64,000 nt of DNA from Undaria pinnatifida (lineage: Eukaryota; Sar; Phaeophyceae; Laminariales; Alariaceae), in contig JABAKD010000019.1 of the NCBI GenBank assembly GCA_012845835.1, positions 6,902,994 to 6,966,993 on the forward strand, given 5' to 3'. The notes beneath the pieces are model-generated. The model saw only the letters and a program-made list of their open reading frames with translations. It made no database searches and was not told the DNA's origin. Of the stretch, positions 33,035 through 43,841 are shown piece by piece. A program made the translations under genes and the position numbers. Each line of letters starts with the position of its first letter. The stretch's first letter is position 1.

Positions 33035-34160
33035 AAAACATGTTGCGAAAGTGAAGAATTGAATTCGGACGAATTTGGTTTATTAAAACCCTTGACCGTT
33101 TTAGCACCGCACTCCCGACATGTGGACAAAGTCCTTGGAGACAGACTAGGATACTGTTTTGGAGCTAGAAGTGGGTTAAGGAGCCCGGTCGTTCAGCAAA
33201 CGTCTCTTAAAAAATGAGTGCTATTAATACCTTCGTCGTAGGACGCCGCGGTTGTGTAACGAGTCAGTTTGTTACGTGCGCATCGGCCCCGAAAGATGAT
33301 TGATTAGCTCCTGCAGTTGTACGGAATGTTTGGACTCAAAAGACGGGGTGCGAGGATAAGAGGTACTGTTGTAGCGCTTTTGGCAAATACTTTTTTCTGG
33401 ATGACGGGGCTCCTTAATTAACGCCTTTAAGACTGGAAACCCATTATTGGGGGACAAAATTACTTGGAAATAGTATATGGCAGGGTTTTGGGCCCCTCAA
33501 GATGTTATTCGTAACCCTAAATCGTCGGAACGTGAGCATTGTTTTAAGTGTGAATATTTGTTGTACCTAAGGCCATGGGTTTCATCACCGGTTTGCGCTT
33601 TCAGTTTAGGCTAGTCATATTAAGCTTTGGGGGGAGGTTTAGCTTGATCCTCTAGTGAAGAACCTCAGAAAGTAAAACGTTTTTCAGTGTGATTTTTTTG
33701 TACACAAGTACCTATTTGGGGGGAGGTGTAGGGGTCAAGTCAAGCCAATGAGACCCTTGCAGGGAAAAAAGAAAGGTGCACCTCTATCGTAGCGTTTGTC
33801 CGAAAAGAAAAGTGCATCTCATGCATGCTACCATAGAGGTAGTACCTTTTTTGTTTTTCCTGCAAGGTTGTTGGCTTGCATCTGACGCACGCTACGATTG
33901 AGGTAGTACCTTTTTTTTTCCCTGCAAGGTTGTTGGTTTGAGGAGCTGAATACCTAATTCATCCGAGAAGTAGGTTTTGAGATACAAAAAAAGATAGTGC
34001 AAGCCGATGAACCAACCCCGCGCCCGAGGGTTGAAGTCGAATGCTATTGTAAAGCACAACAGGGGTTTGGCAGTTAGGGCCTCGGTGGAGAAACCCAAAA
34101 GTCGACGAAGTTGTGCGGAAATAAGTGCTGCGCTTATCGTACGGTCGTTTAGAGCTCGTT

Positions 34161-34483
34161 TAGAGCTGTGAGTTTGCAGGATTTCATGACTACTAATTAA
34201 TCCGTAGATACCGTTCGCTAACTGAGTTTATTCGTAAAGTCGGCTGACTTCATTCACCAGCCAACCTGTCGACTAAAGTTACGCGAGCGAAGCGAGCCGA
34301 ATCACCCCCCCCCCCCCCCCCCCCCCCTAGCGCCTACAAAAGAGAGAATACAAGCCGCACCAATGTATACTCCTGTGAGCATGGAAAACCAACAAGTCGG
34401 ATAGTCGGTATGTCCCGAAAACGACTTTTAGCCGGACCAATAACCAGTCGGCGACTTGGAAGTCGTGCTGACTGACAGCTCTA
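34161..34483. mobile_element. Inverted-repeat element with TAGAGCTGTGAG ends, second copy
   Basis: TAGAGCTGTGAG at 34161 and GACTGACAGCTCTA ending at 34483. The interior matches the reverse complement of 31090-31386 (for example GCGAAGCGAGCC). It contains a C run of about 22 bases at 34306-34327. Confidence 0.78.
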
Positions 34484-34550
34484 GCGCTTATCGTAGCGCG
34501 TCTGCACTCCTATACCGTAGCACGGCTTCGTCGTGGCACTGTCATGTGTA

Positions 34551-34619
34551 TACACAAGCGCCCTAGGGACCCATACACAAGCGCCCTAGGGACCCATACA
34601 CAAGCGCCCTAGGGACCCA
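34551..34619 (+). repeat. 23-bp tandem repeat, three copies
   Basis: Three perfect units of TACACAAGCGCCCTAGGGAC plus CCA. A degenerate related unit follows near 34700. Confidence 0.95.
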
Positions 34620-35377
34620 TTGCGCCACGCTTTGACGCTCAACTGTGTTGTGCTATTTTTGAGTGAGCTGGGAGGCCCATGACGCTTATGATGTACCAGG
34701 GTATACACAAAGGCCCTTGTGGGGCCCTTTGCGCCATCTTATGACCCTCGACGGTGTTCTGCCTTCTTTGTGGGATGAGGAACGCCAATTACGTTATGAT
34801 GTTTATAGCAACACACTACGCTACGCTTTATTAACCCTCAATTTTTTTTTCAAGATGAAAAAATACAATCGCAGCCAGAAAGAATTTCAATCAAAATTCA
34901 CCTTTGCAAGCTGTGTGTGACACTGCGATCGCTAATTCACTACTGTGTTGCCTTGCTTGTAAGAGACGATCAGCTATGATACGTGTACACGCCCTTGAGG
35001 ACTCGTTAGATTGGCACATGACACTTGCGTGTAAATGTGGTGAGTTGAAGCTTAATTTTACCCACCGGAGGATAAAAACATGTCCCAAAATTAAAAGCAA
35101 TGCATTACGCCACGTTTTGACCCTTGAACACTTTGTGCCTTCCTTGTTGCGTATGTGCCTTCCTTGCCTTGTCACGTCTGTCTTTGGTCTGCGCTTTTTC
35201 GTCTCTTGTTCCGACACAGGTGGACTAATGTGCTGATGGACCACCAAAATGTACCGATTTGACTAAAAATGTACTGTTGGAGTAAAAAAGAATGTGCCGA
35301 TGGGATACCGGTGAGAAGCCGTCGGATCTTGTCAGATGGGCTATTGACGGTTGTGGCCGAGAGGGCTCCATGGTTGC

Positions 35378-35586
35378 ATCATACGTGCGCGGAGGAAAGT
35401 GAAAGCTGGTATTTCGGAGACAATCAGGCGTTGTGGTAAGATCCTTCCCCCTAACACCCCCCCCCCCCCCCCACCGCCGCCGCCGCCTCCCCTTCCCGAC
35501 GGGATTCGGTGTAGCGGGACCATACGTGCGCGGAGGAGGGAAATCGGGGCGTTTGGGGCGTAATGAGGCGTTGTTGTAAGAATCCC
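35378..35586 (+). repeat. Imperfect direct repeat, 141-bp period
   Basis: CATACGTGCGCGGAGGA ... GAGGCGTTGTTGTAAGAATCC at 35519-35586 repeats 35378-35445. The units are separated by a C run followed by CCG units. Confidence 0.8.
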
Positions 35587-38500
35587 CCCCTGCCCAAATG
35601 TTGGTGTCTCTATTAGGAGTAGGAACGGCGCTCCGTCTCGAACGGGTCGCGTTGTCAAATTATATTACTACGAAAGGCAAACAACTAGAAGGAGCATTTT
35701 TCTTAGGCAGGGCGTTGAAATTGAGGCGTTTCGACAAGGAGGGAGGGGGAAGGCAGAGAGGCTTATCTTCGCGTTGCTCTTCTCGGCGTTTTTTTTGTTT
35801 TGGAAAGACTGATGGTGCTCTGTTCGACGTGATGTGGCGTGTAGGAAGAGCAGTGCGGGGTTGGGGCGAGGAGGGGGGCGGCTGCGCTGCGATTACTGAC
35901 CTGTTTAGTGTGATACCATAGTCGATTGGAGTGTTTGCTACTGGTCGTGTCTGGCTCAGCGGTTTGTCCTCTATTTTTGTTGCGTGGAAAGAACATGCGC
36001 GCTGGGGCGAAGGGGGTGACGGGTGGGTGGATTTGGGGGAGGGAGGGGGCCGATAGGAGACGTATTTGTAGACGAAGGCGGGTCCTCCCTTATGAAGTAC
36101 TACGGTTGGTCCAAATGAACGCGCCGCGTGTCGACCTAGGTTGTGATGGTCGGTGTGACTTGTGGCGTGGAGTGCGCTGGTGAGACTCGACTAGTATCGT
36201 GCCGAAAAATAATATTCATTTTTTCCCTCCGATTTCTATTTATTTTTTGGGTGTACGGTGGGTGTGATGGGTGGTGTTCACGTGATGGCTCACGTGTTCC
36301 TCCTCGACCTCGTGTACGAAGCGAAGACTCCGCCCGCTATAGGTGGCATGGTATACCTTGTGTGGTGCGTGGCTTTGCTTTATTGTGTTGTCAACCACTT
36401 TTGGTTGTGCTGCCAACTGCTTGCTTGTGTTGTTAAACCATTCATTGCTTGTGTTTTCGACCATGCAAATGCTTTGATTGCGATGCCAATCAACTCTAGC
36501 TCGTGTTGGTCAGCCAAACAATTGTTTGTTGTTGTCGACCGTTCGTTGATGCGTACTTTCGAAACTACAGTAGCAACCATCGCGTGTGTCGTCGACGATG
36601 GCGTGCGAAAGCCACGTCAGAGGTAGTGCTCACAGACAGGATTTTGACAACGTGAAACACGACTGGGTGGCACCGTATCGCCCATGTGACCCCGGTCAAT
36701 ATGGTGTGCCACCCAGGGAGGAAGACGTCGTACGTACGAAGTCAAGCGAACGCTGGAATTAGGGGTGTTAGTTTTGTTTGGTCTGGTGAAGGGGGAGAGT
36801 TGTATCCATTTCGGGGGTTTCAATAGGAGGGAAGGCGGATGTTTTCGAGGTTTTGCCGCCAGCAGCATGTCGCTACACCAATGAAATGTACAACAGCAGC
36901 GGCAGCTCGGTAGTTGGAGCTGCCGAGTACATGACTTGGCGCCGCGTGGCCCGTGTTGTGCAATAACAGGGGGGACGAAGGTTATCATGTATGCCGGGGG
37001 GGGGGGGGCGGGGGGCGGGGGGGGGCGGCGATAGTTTTGAAGAATCTCGGAGACGTGACCGGTAAATTTTGTATCCCTCGATGCTTCTACTCGTACGTAC
37101 TGTAGGCTGTAACCCCTATCCGTACTTGCCGTAGGTTGTAAGCTCCCTCCAGAACTCCACCCACGTTTCGGGGCCAAAACTACTTGAAATTAGAGTGGGC
37201 TAATTTTGCCAGTAGTGAAAAGAATTCGTACCTCGAGGGGATGAGCGAGTCACACAATAATACACGGCACGAGCATCTGCCACTGTGCAATAAACTCTTC
37301 AGCATCATTGCCTATGGAAGGAATCCTCGCCAAAATCTAAAATTGGATATATATACACATATATTGAGGAGATTTCACAAGTCGGCTCGCTTCTCGCGGG
37401 TCGGGTTCGGGTCAGGATAAAACCATGCACGACCCGTGAGATTTCGAACACCTCCTGGCCGAGCCGCCTTTACCGCAATTCTGGATTATTTTAAAGGATA
37501 AAGTATGATGATCGGGGAAATTGGTTTTGCCCACGTATGCTTCCAGTATTATGATACGGAAATATCAAAAACTGCCCCAAACAGTACTTTGGACCCTAGC
37601 CCCATGACCCTACCCGTAGAACTCTGTCCGGAAAAATCCTACTTTTTTTTTTGCTGGAGAATGTGTTTGAGCACACGTTAAAAGTCATGTATCAAAATAT
37701 TCCCTGATTTCCATTGTTGTTCTCACATTAACTCGCATAATCAAATCCGTGGTCACAGGGCAGGTTTTGCACTCTAGAGTGGAAGAATACCCCAGGGGGA
37801 AAAAAGCACAACCGAAACCAAAAGTGGTACACGTATAGTCTAAATCATAGCTGACGCAATTCATGCCTCCGGACGCCAGAAAAATATAAAAAAAGTGAAA
37901 TCGGGAGTCAGCCTGCGATGTGTGAAATCCATACTGCTACAGACGTCGATCTATTCGCGCCTGGAAAAAAACGACTACCCCGCTTGCCACCCAGAGAAGA
38001 CTACCACGTATATGTTACACGTGGTACATATCACTACGCATACACACGTCAGACTCAAGTCAAATGGAAAAAAGAAAGAAAAAGAAAAGACAAAAAGACG
38101 CACAGCAAGGAAAGGGAAGGAAAAGCACCATACTAGCAGACCCTAGGAACCGACTAAAGACGGCATTGGGCTCATTGAGGGTATCAAGTGCATCAATGGT
38201 GCTGGGGGGAGAAGGCGGCAAGGCGAAGAAGTCAGGGCGGCGTTACGCTGACTTGTGACGGCCATGGGAAGGCCCACAAGCTTCAAGACGATGATGGCCG
38301 GACCCAGACCTCAGCCTCCTGGGCATGACGCCCCCCGTCCCCCCTTCCCTCCTCCCCCCTCCCCCCTCGCCTCCCTCCCCCCGGCCGAGTCGAGATGCCG
38401 ACGGTGGATGGCGCTGCCGCGGTCTTTGCGTGTCGTCCTGCAGCTCTGCATCTCTCCGTGTCGTGCCAGTTCCGCGTGAATAAGTCTGCTCCCTCCTCTG

Positions 38501-38757
38501 CCCGTCGAATCCATGTTGTCCTACCCTGGTAGATTATATTCTAGACGCCCCGTGAAGGCTGCTGTCCTGGCCCGACCAGACTCGCCCCGCGAGATTTTGA
38601 AGATCTCCTGACCCGACCCGCAGGTGGGGTCATGACCCGTGCTGGTAGGGTCATGACCCGTGAAAAGACCAAGGTTGCTACGGCACGGGGGGGGTACCCC
38701 AACATTTTACCTACCTAGTTTTCACCACTCGCGAGCACACGAGTAGTCCTCCCATAA

Positions 38758-39030
38758 ACGCGTGCTACGATAAAGAGTGTGCACCTCTTTTTTTTCGGAG
38801 GCTTCCTCAGTTTGGGAGCTTAAGACATGTATGTCCCAAAAAAGTGAGTTTGGAGGAAAATCAAACTGCTACGAACCACCAGATGAAAAATCCCATCGCC
38901 CAGGTACACAACAACAACAAACTCATTCGAAAACTGAGGGGGGCGTATTTTTCGACGATTTTGGGTTAAGGAGACCTGCCATTCAGAAATCATTTCACAC
39001 GAAAAGTGCTACTTCTATCGTAGCACGCGC
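38758..39030. mobile_element. Miniature element with ACGCGTGCTACGATA ends
   Basis: ACGCGTGCTACGATA at 38758 and TATCGTAGCACGCG near 39029 are inverted ends of a ~273-bp element without ORF. The interior has the phrase TTTTGGGTTAAGGAG. Similar right ends recur near 34490, 47165, 49240 and 52660. Confidence 0.82.
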
Positions 39031-39984
39031 GTCCTTAAGGCCGTCTGAGTAAGGCGATATCCCGATATAAGGCGGTCACGATCGCATGGCACCACTGAGG
39101 AACACCACTCATAACCTGGACTGAATAGGGCGGCTTCCCCCAACAAGGCGGTCATGTTGCTCTGGCACATCTCACCGCCTTGTCTCTCGGACACGAAGAC
39201 TTCAGGCGTTTTCTTGTGTGGCTCAGCGTAGTTGACCCCACTCCATCGCGGATTCATGTCGCATCACTAAAACATCACTAAAACAACAGCACGCGAGCTT
39301 AAGATCGCAAAGGAACGGGGGGATCACTCGCGCGAGGGGATCACTCGCGCGAGTGACCACGAGTGACCCCCATGTCCACGGCGAAAAAACGACCAAAAAC
39401 TGGGGTCCCCCGCCCTACCGCTGCCTGGGGATCAAACGATTTTTTCCGACAAGAGGGTCTGTGTGATGGTGCCTTCCAACAGGCAGGGTTGCGGGGCTAT
39501 TATATCCTGTTTTTCGCGAGTTCCTACGTAGCATCAGGAGTTAGTTCTATTCCGCACAAAAAAAGTTTATTTTTCATAAATACATTGAACGCGCAACTCG
39601 ATGAACAATTCACTATCGGCTAGGTTTACATATTATTCATATACTTCGATGTATATATTGATGTCATTGATAATAGTGGGTGAGCGAAAACAAATCCGCG
39701 CTGCCCGTCCGTCTGTCTGTCTGACCATCCGAAAAACTAAAAGGGCCGTTCCTAACGAGCACCACAAATGTCAGGAATCCTGACAGAAAAACGTGACATT
39801 TTCACGAATGAATCGTGTTATTTGCCAGGAATCCGAGGACTTTTGAATCGCTTTGACAACACTTCCCATCAAAATTGGTGCCAGGATTCCCGATTAAAAA
39901 AAACGCGATTTTTTTTTGGAAGCGTGACATTTCAGATTTTCAAAATGTCAGGAACCGTGACATTTTGTCAGGATTCTGTTGAAG

Positions 39985-40325
39985 AATTAGTGGGGTATTA
40001 GTCCGTTTGACCACTTGCCAAAGGTGAACCAATAGCTTACCCAAATGAGCCTTACAACACTCTCCCCCTCTGAAACGGCGGGATAGCAGGTCGGCCGGAT
40101 ATTCGGGCGGACCCTGTCAATATTCAAGCCGTTTCATTCCCTGGGTATACCGGGGAGAGTATTTTTCAAGTTCGACATGGGATGTAGAATTTGAACTTAC
40201 GACCCCAAAAAAACATCGTCTGTCGACGACGTCATTTGCTAAGATATTAGTGGGGTATTAGTCCGCTTGACCACTTGCAAAAGGTCAACTCCAATAGCTT
40301 ACCCAAACTAAGCCTTACAACAATT
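39985..40325. mobile_element. Short element with terminal direct repeats
   Basis: About 80-base direct repeats (ATTAGTGGGGTATTAGTCCG ... CTTACCCAAA) at about 39985-40060 and 40243-40325 flank a ~180-base core (GAAACGGCGGGATAGCAGGT). The same arrangement is at 59143-59575. It could be a miniature LTR-like element or a tandem SINE. Confidence 0.7.
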
Positions 40326-40742
40326 CGTGATCTTTTTTGCGTTCGTTAGGAACGACCCTCTAAATAAATGTCCTAAAAAAATGGTGTACCAAAAACACAA
40401 CAGCTTCGCCTCCTAATTGGAAACGGAAATACTGACAAGGCTGGGTTTCTTAATTGGGACAGGGTGCGTTCTACACTAACTTCAGTATAACGGTTCCCGG
40501 ATTTCTTATATCCCTGAAAATATATAGCCTACCAGGCCTTTCTTGATTGCTTGGTTTTACTAGCCTAATAGGCGCCCCGTGCTGTATTATTAGTAATAGT
40601 AGAGGGCACATGTGTATTGTACCACCCGTGAGTCCCGGTTGGCTCCGACCCCCAAGAACGTATTTTGTCCCGAAAAAATGGCTCGTGCTTCCTTGGAGTA
40701 AGCCACAGCGATTCCCTGCTGGGAAGAAGAAGCCGGGGGAGT

Positions 40743-40998
40743 GTGGCCAATGTCCTGGGGATGGAAAATTGACGAGTGGAGTAGGATAGATTATACGGCC
40801 CGGTAGCTAAAATGGAAAGAGGTGGGGAATTGAAATGGGGGAATGGTTCGCACAGGGTCGCAGGAGGACTGTGGCCAATGTCCTGGGGATGGAAAATTGA
40901 CGATGAGTAGGATAGATTGTACGGCCCGGTAGCTAAAATGGAAAGAGGTGGGGAAATGAAATGGGGGAATGGTTCGCACAGGGTCGCAGGAGAGATAC
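40743..40998 (+). repeat. 128-bp tandem repeat, two copies
   Basis: Near-identical units starting GTGGCCAATGTCCTGGGGAT at 40743 and 40871. A diverged third copy is at 44178-44301, and the similarity continues beyond both. Confidence 0.93.
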
Positions 40999-42920
40999 TA
41001 CAGCGTTACGGAATGGTATATATATTCGATTTACGTCGGACCGGCTACGCTTTATTGCCGGTGGGCAAAAGTAACAATTATTATGATAATAATTCCCTTC
41101 CACTGCTAGCAGCTGCTCCATTTGATTTTGATTATTTTTTTCGTGAACACTGGACTTTCGTTCAGAAAAATGCAATTAAAGCATTTTGGCCCACACCTGA
41201 TGATGGAAAAGCACGAAATTCAAAGGAGGAGCAGTTTAGGGAATGCGCCTTTTTGGCTTGCCCTTAAGGAAGAAGACGTACACATTTTCCAAGCCAAACA
41301 AACCACACAATGGGCGTGAATATCCCAGATTTAGCGAAGCTCATCGTAATATCTTAACTGTGTATATGGGGCCATGTGCATGCCTTGTCTCTTTTATAAT
41401 GGAGGCCGAATTAGGTGATGGTAATGATATATCGATCGTTCGGCCATGCCGCAAGGGACGTTCACGCCAAGTATCAGCAACACCCCGCTTATCGGACTTT
41501 TGCGAAGGCTTCAGTTTTGACACTTGACGGCAAATAAATGGGGTTTTTTCGACTTTCTCAGATTCCAAAATTCTCACGTCGGCAAATAAAATAAATGCGC
41601 TGCATGCAGGCTCAGCAACGCTGCTGCCAAATTGAAGTTATAACATTTCCGAATTATTTGAGAATAATATGCCAGACGAGTTTGAAAAAGCGATTATTGG
41701 GCAGCCCAGCTCGTACTATAGACTACACGTGTACTACTACTGCTGCTATGAAATTCGTGTCGTGTGCACATAAACACCTACAACTCCGTAACTACGGAGA
41801 GAAATGTAAGGATCGTTTGGAATTTACATTTATACCCCCCACTGGTCCGTACACTTCGGTTCGGAGTGAGTGGTACATCACAGCTGTTAGGGGTTGCACT
41901 TTTTTGGCCAAAAAGTCCCTGGGCGATTGAGCTCCTTAAGAGAGGAACTAAACTACGGTTAGTTGAGCAGTTTGACGAGTACACATTGTTTTAGAACTAG
42001 GGCATGGAAGCTTGGTCAGGATGTGTGTGCGAACGGATGCCTTCACAGCCTATTGTGTCGGGTGAGATATTTAGCTCCTCATGCGAGGACCTCAGGGACT
42101 TTTCCTGCACCCCTGCCGTGGGATGGCTCAGGTGTCACCCTTTTACGAACTACCCGGGTACTCGCGAGTACTACTCGGCTTGTAATACCCGTCAAGGGCA
42201 CGACTAACTCTTCACACTCGCCGAGTATTCGGGCCACGGGTACCCTGTTTGAATGAGTGCCCAGGAACCCGTTGGTTTACCTTGGGAACTCCGGGGATGG
42301 CAACATATAATCCCCTAAATCACGTCCCCTGAGCCGTATTTGTTACATCTTTTCCAGGAAACCCTTCTCAGAATAAAAAGGCTGTCTCGCATGTCCCGGG
42401 TACCCGGGTACCCGTTAGTTTGCCTTGGAAACTCCGGGAATGGGCATGGCAAATTGTCAATATCTTGATCACGTCCCCGCTGGGGGGCGTGTTTCGTACC
42501 GTTGCGTTGTTAACCCTCCATTCGTTCCAACCACGATCGATCAAATTTGTCCCGGATACCCGGGTGTTAGACGGGTACCCGGATGTTGGACGTGGGCACC
42601 CGACTGTTAAACGGGTACCCGGGTACCCGCAAAAAATAGTCATGAGCACTGGGCAGTACCCAGGTATTTTTTCCCCGAAGTCAAAGGCTACCCTTTTACC
42701 ACGGGCACTCGGCGGGCAACACCTCTAATCACAGCAAACTATTACTAATACGACGAGTACTGCTATGCCCTACCCATAATACAGTACCACTATGCACAAC
42801 GCAGATCTAGCGCCACCGGCGGAGCCATGGCCGTACCGCTAGAAAAATAAAAACGGAAACCATGTGTAAGGTTTCTATAGGTGGGCCTACTTTACTCCAA
42901 TTTCACGCCCCAGATATAGC

Positions 42921-43134
42921 TACAGTAGTGGTCCCTCTATAGTGCCGGTTGCCGCTATAGTGCCGGAATTAACGGCACTATAGCGGAAACCGGCACTACT
43001 CCGCATACTGCCGCTACTGGTTGTTCCTATGTGTGCCAAGCGATTTTATAGGCACTATAGCGGCCAACTAGCACTACTCAACCAGCACTATAGAGGGACC
43101 AACCACTACTATAGAGGCACCAGCCACTACTGTA
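42921..43134. mobile_element. CAGTAGTGG miniature element (best copy)
   Basis: TACAGTAGTGG at 42921 and CCACTACTGTA at 43134 are perfect inverted ends with TA at both sides. The body is built of repeated GGCACTATAG-type motifs. 214 bp, no ORF. A Tc1/pogo-like origin is inferred only from the TA and CAGT ends. Confidence 0.88.
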
Positions 43135-43225
43135 ATGTACACCCCCCTCACACAAAAAAACACCTACTGCTGTGCTCACCGATCATGACCTTGACAATGA
43201 CTGCCGACTGCAACGAAGGCTAAAA

Positions 43226-43410
43226 AATATCAACATGCTCATACCCACTCGATCGCGAACGAGTGCTTGCCCAGCGCCGCGCAACTATAAACGTAGATTG
43301 TCCCCAAAAACATGGTTACAACGGATAACGTGAGGGGGGCAAACTCTCATGCCTAGACCTACTTGATCGCGGACGAGTCATTTACCAGGCGCCGCGCAAC
43401 GATATTGAAG
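43226..43410 (+). repeat. Imperfect direct repeat pair
   Basis: CTCGATCGCGAACGAGTGCT ... GCGCCGCGCAAC and CTTGATCGCGGACGAGTCAT ... GCGCCGCGCAAC recur about 115 bases apart. Confidence 0.75.
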
Positions 43411-43649
43411 GCAGCGTGATGAAGCCATGAGCGAGCGCGGGATCAGACAGCCAGCAGGCACACATACACGCCGGGTGACACGGTATCCCCTCCCCCCTCC
43501 CCCCCGATGCGGCGTAATGGTTTACAGCAAGCGTCCCCTCATTATCGCTTGTCTAAACAACATGAACCCGTCCTCTTCTCTCAGAACGCATCAGGCGGGC
43601 AGCAAGAAACTAATGGAACAAATACAACTCTAAATACACCCTTATACCT

Positions 43650-43841
43650 TCACACGGGTTGATGACCGATCCACGCGACGAATACGTAGCTCAGGCAGGT
43701 CACCGCGAGCAGACCACCAGTCAGTGCGAGGGGATCCATATATCCTTCCACACTGTACCCGACAGCCACCCCGGGGAAGAAGGCAGGGTGTCGCCTGGCG
43801 ACCACAGGTCGATATGGGGGCGAAAAGCATCCCCCGCCAGC
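43650..43841 (-). CDS. Amine oxidoreductase last exon, hydrophobic tail
   Basis: Acceptor AATCTAG before 43841, TGA at 43652-43650; 63 codons plus stop, phase 0. It encodes a linker, EGYMDPLALTGGLLA and VTCLSYVFVAWIGHQPV. The tail is hydrophobic enough for one membrane helix. This exon has no conserved family motif and is the least certain of the set. Confidence 0.65.
   Translation of the reverse strand, partial: AGGGCFSPPYRPVVARRHPAFFPGVAVGYSVEGYMDPLALTGGLLAVTCLSYVFVAWIGHQPV

Larger units (their letters stand above)
33035..43649. other. Spacer between convergent TM9SF and amine oxidoreductase genes
   Basis: 10.6 kb with no recognised exon on either strand. It holds the repeats listed separately (inverted elements, 23-bp and 128-bp tandem repeats, a terminal-direct-repeat element, GGGTACCC-rich sequence at about 42110-42720, and a pair of direct repeats at 43226-43410). 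Both 3' UTRs should lie at its edges. Confidence 0.65.

Noticed and set aside
34891-35247. Overlapping ORFs on both strands (about 110-118 aa)
   Set aside because: They overlap a dispersed repeat (TTTGCAAGCTGTGTGTGA, also at 14210); no conserved pattern and both strands equally open.
35341-35658. Pro/Gly-rich ORFs on both strands
   Set aside because: Created by a C run followed by CCG units and a duplicated segment; no family resemblance.
36617-37177. 186-codon minus-strand ORF
   Set aside because: Includes a translated G/C run and repeat sequence, and no conserved motif; no supporting splice sites.
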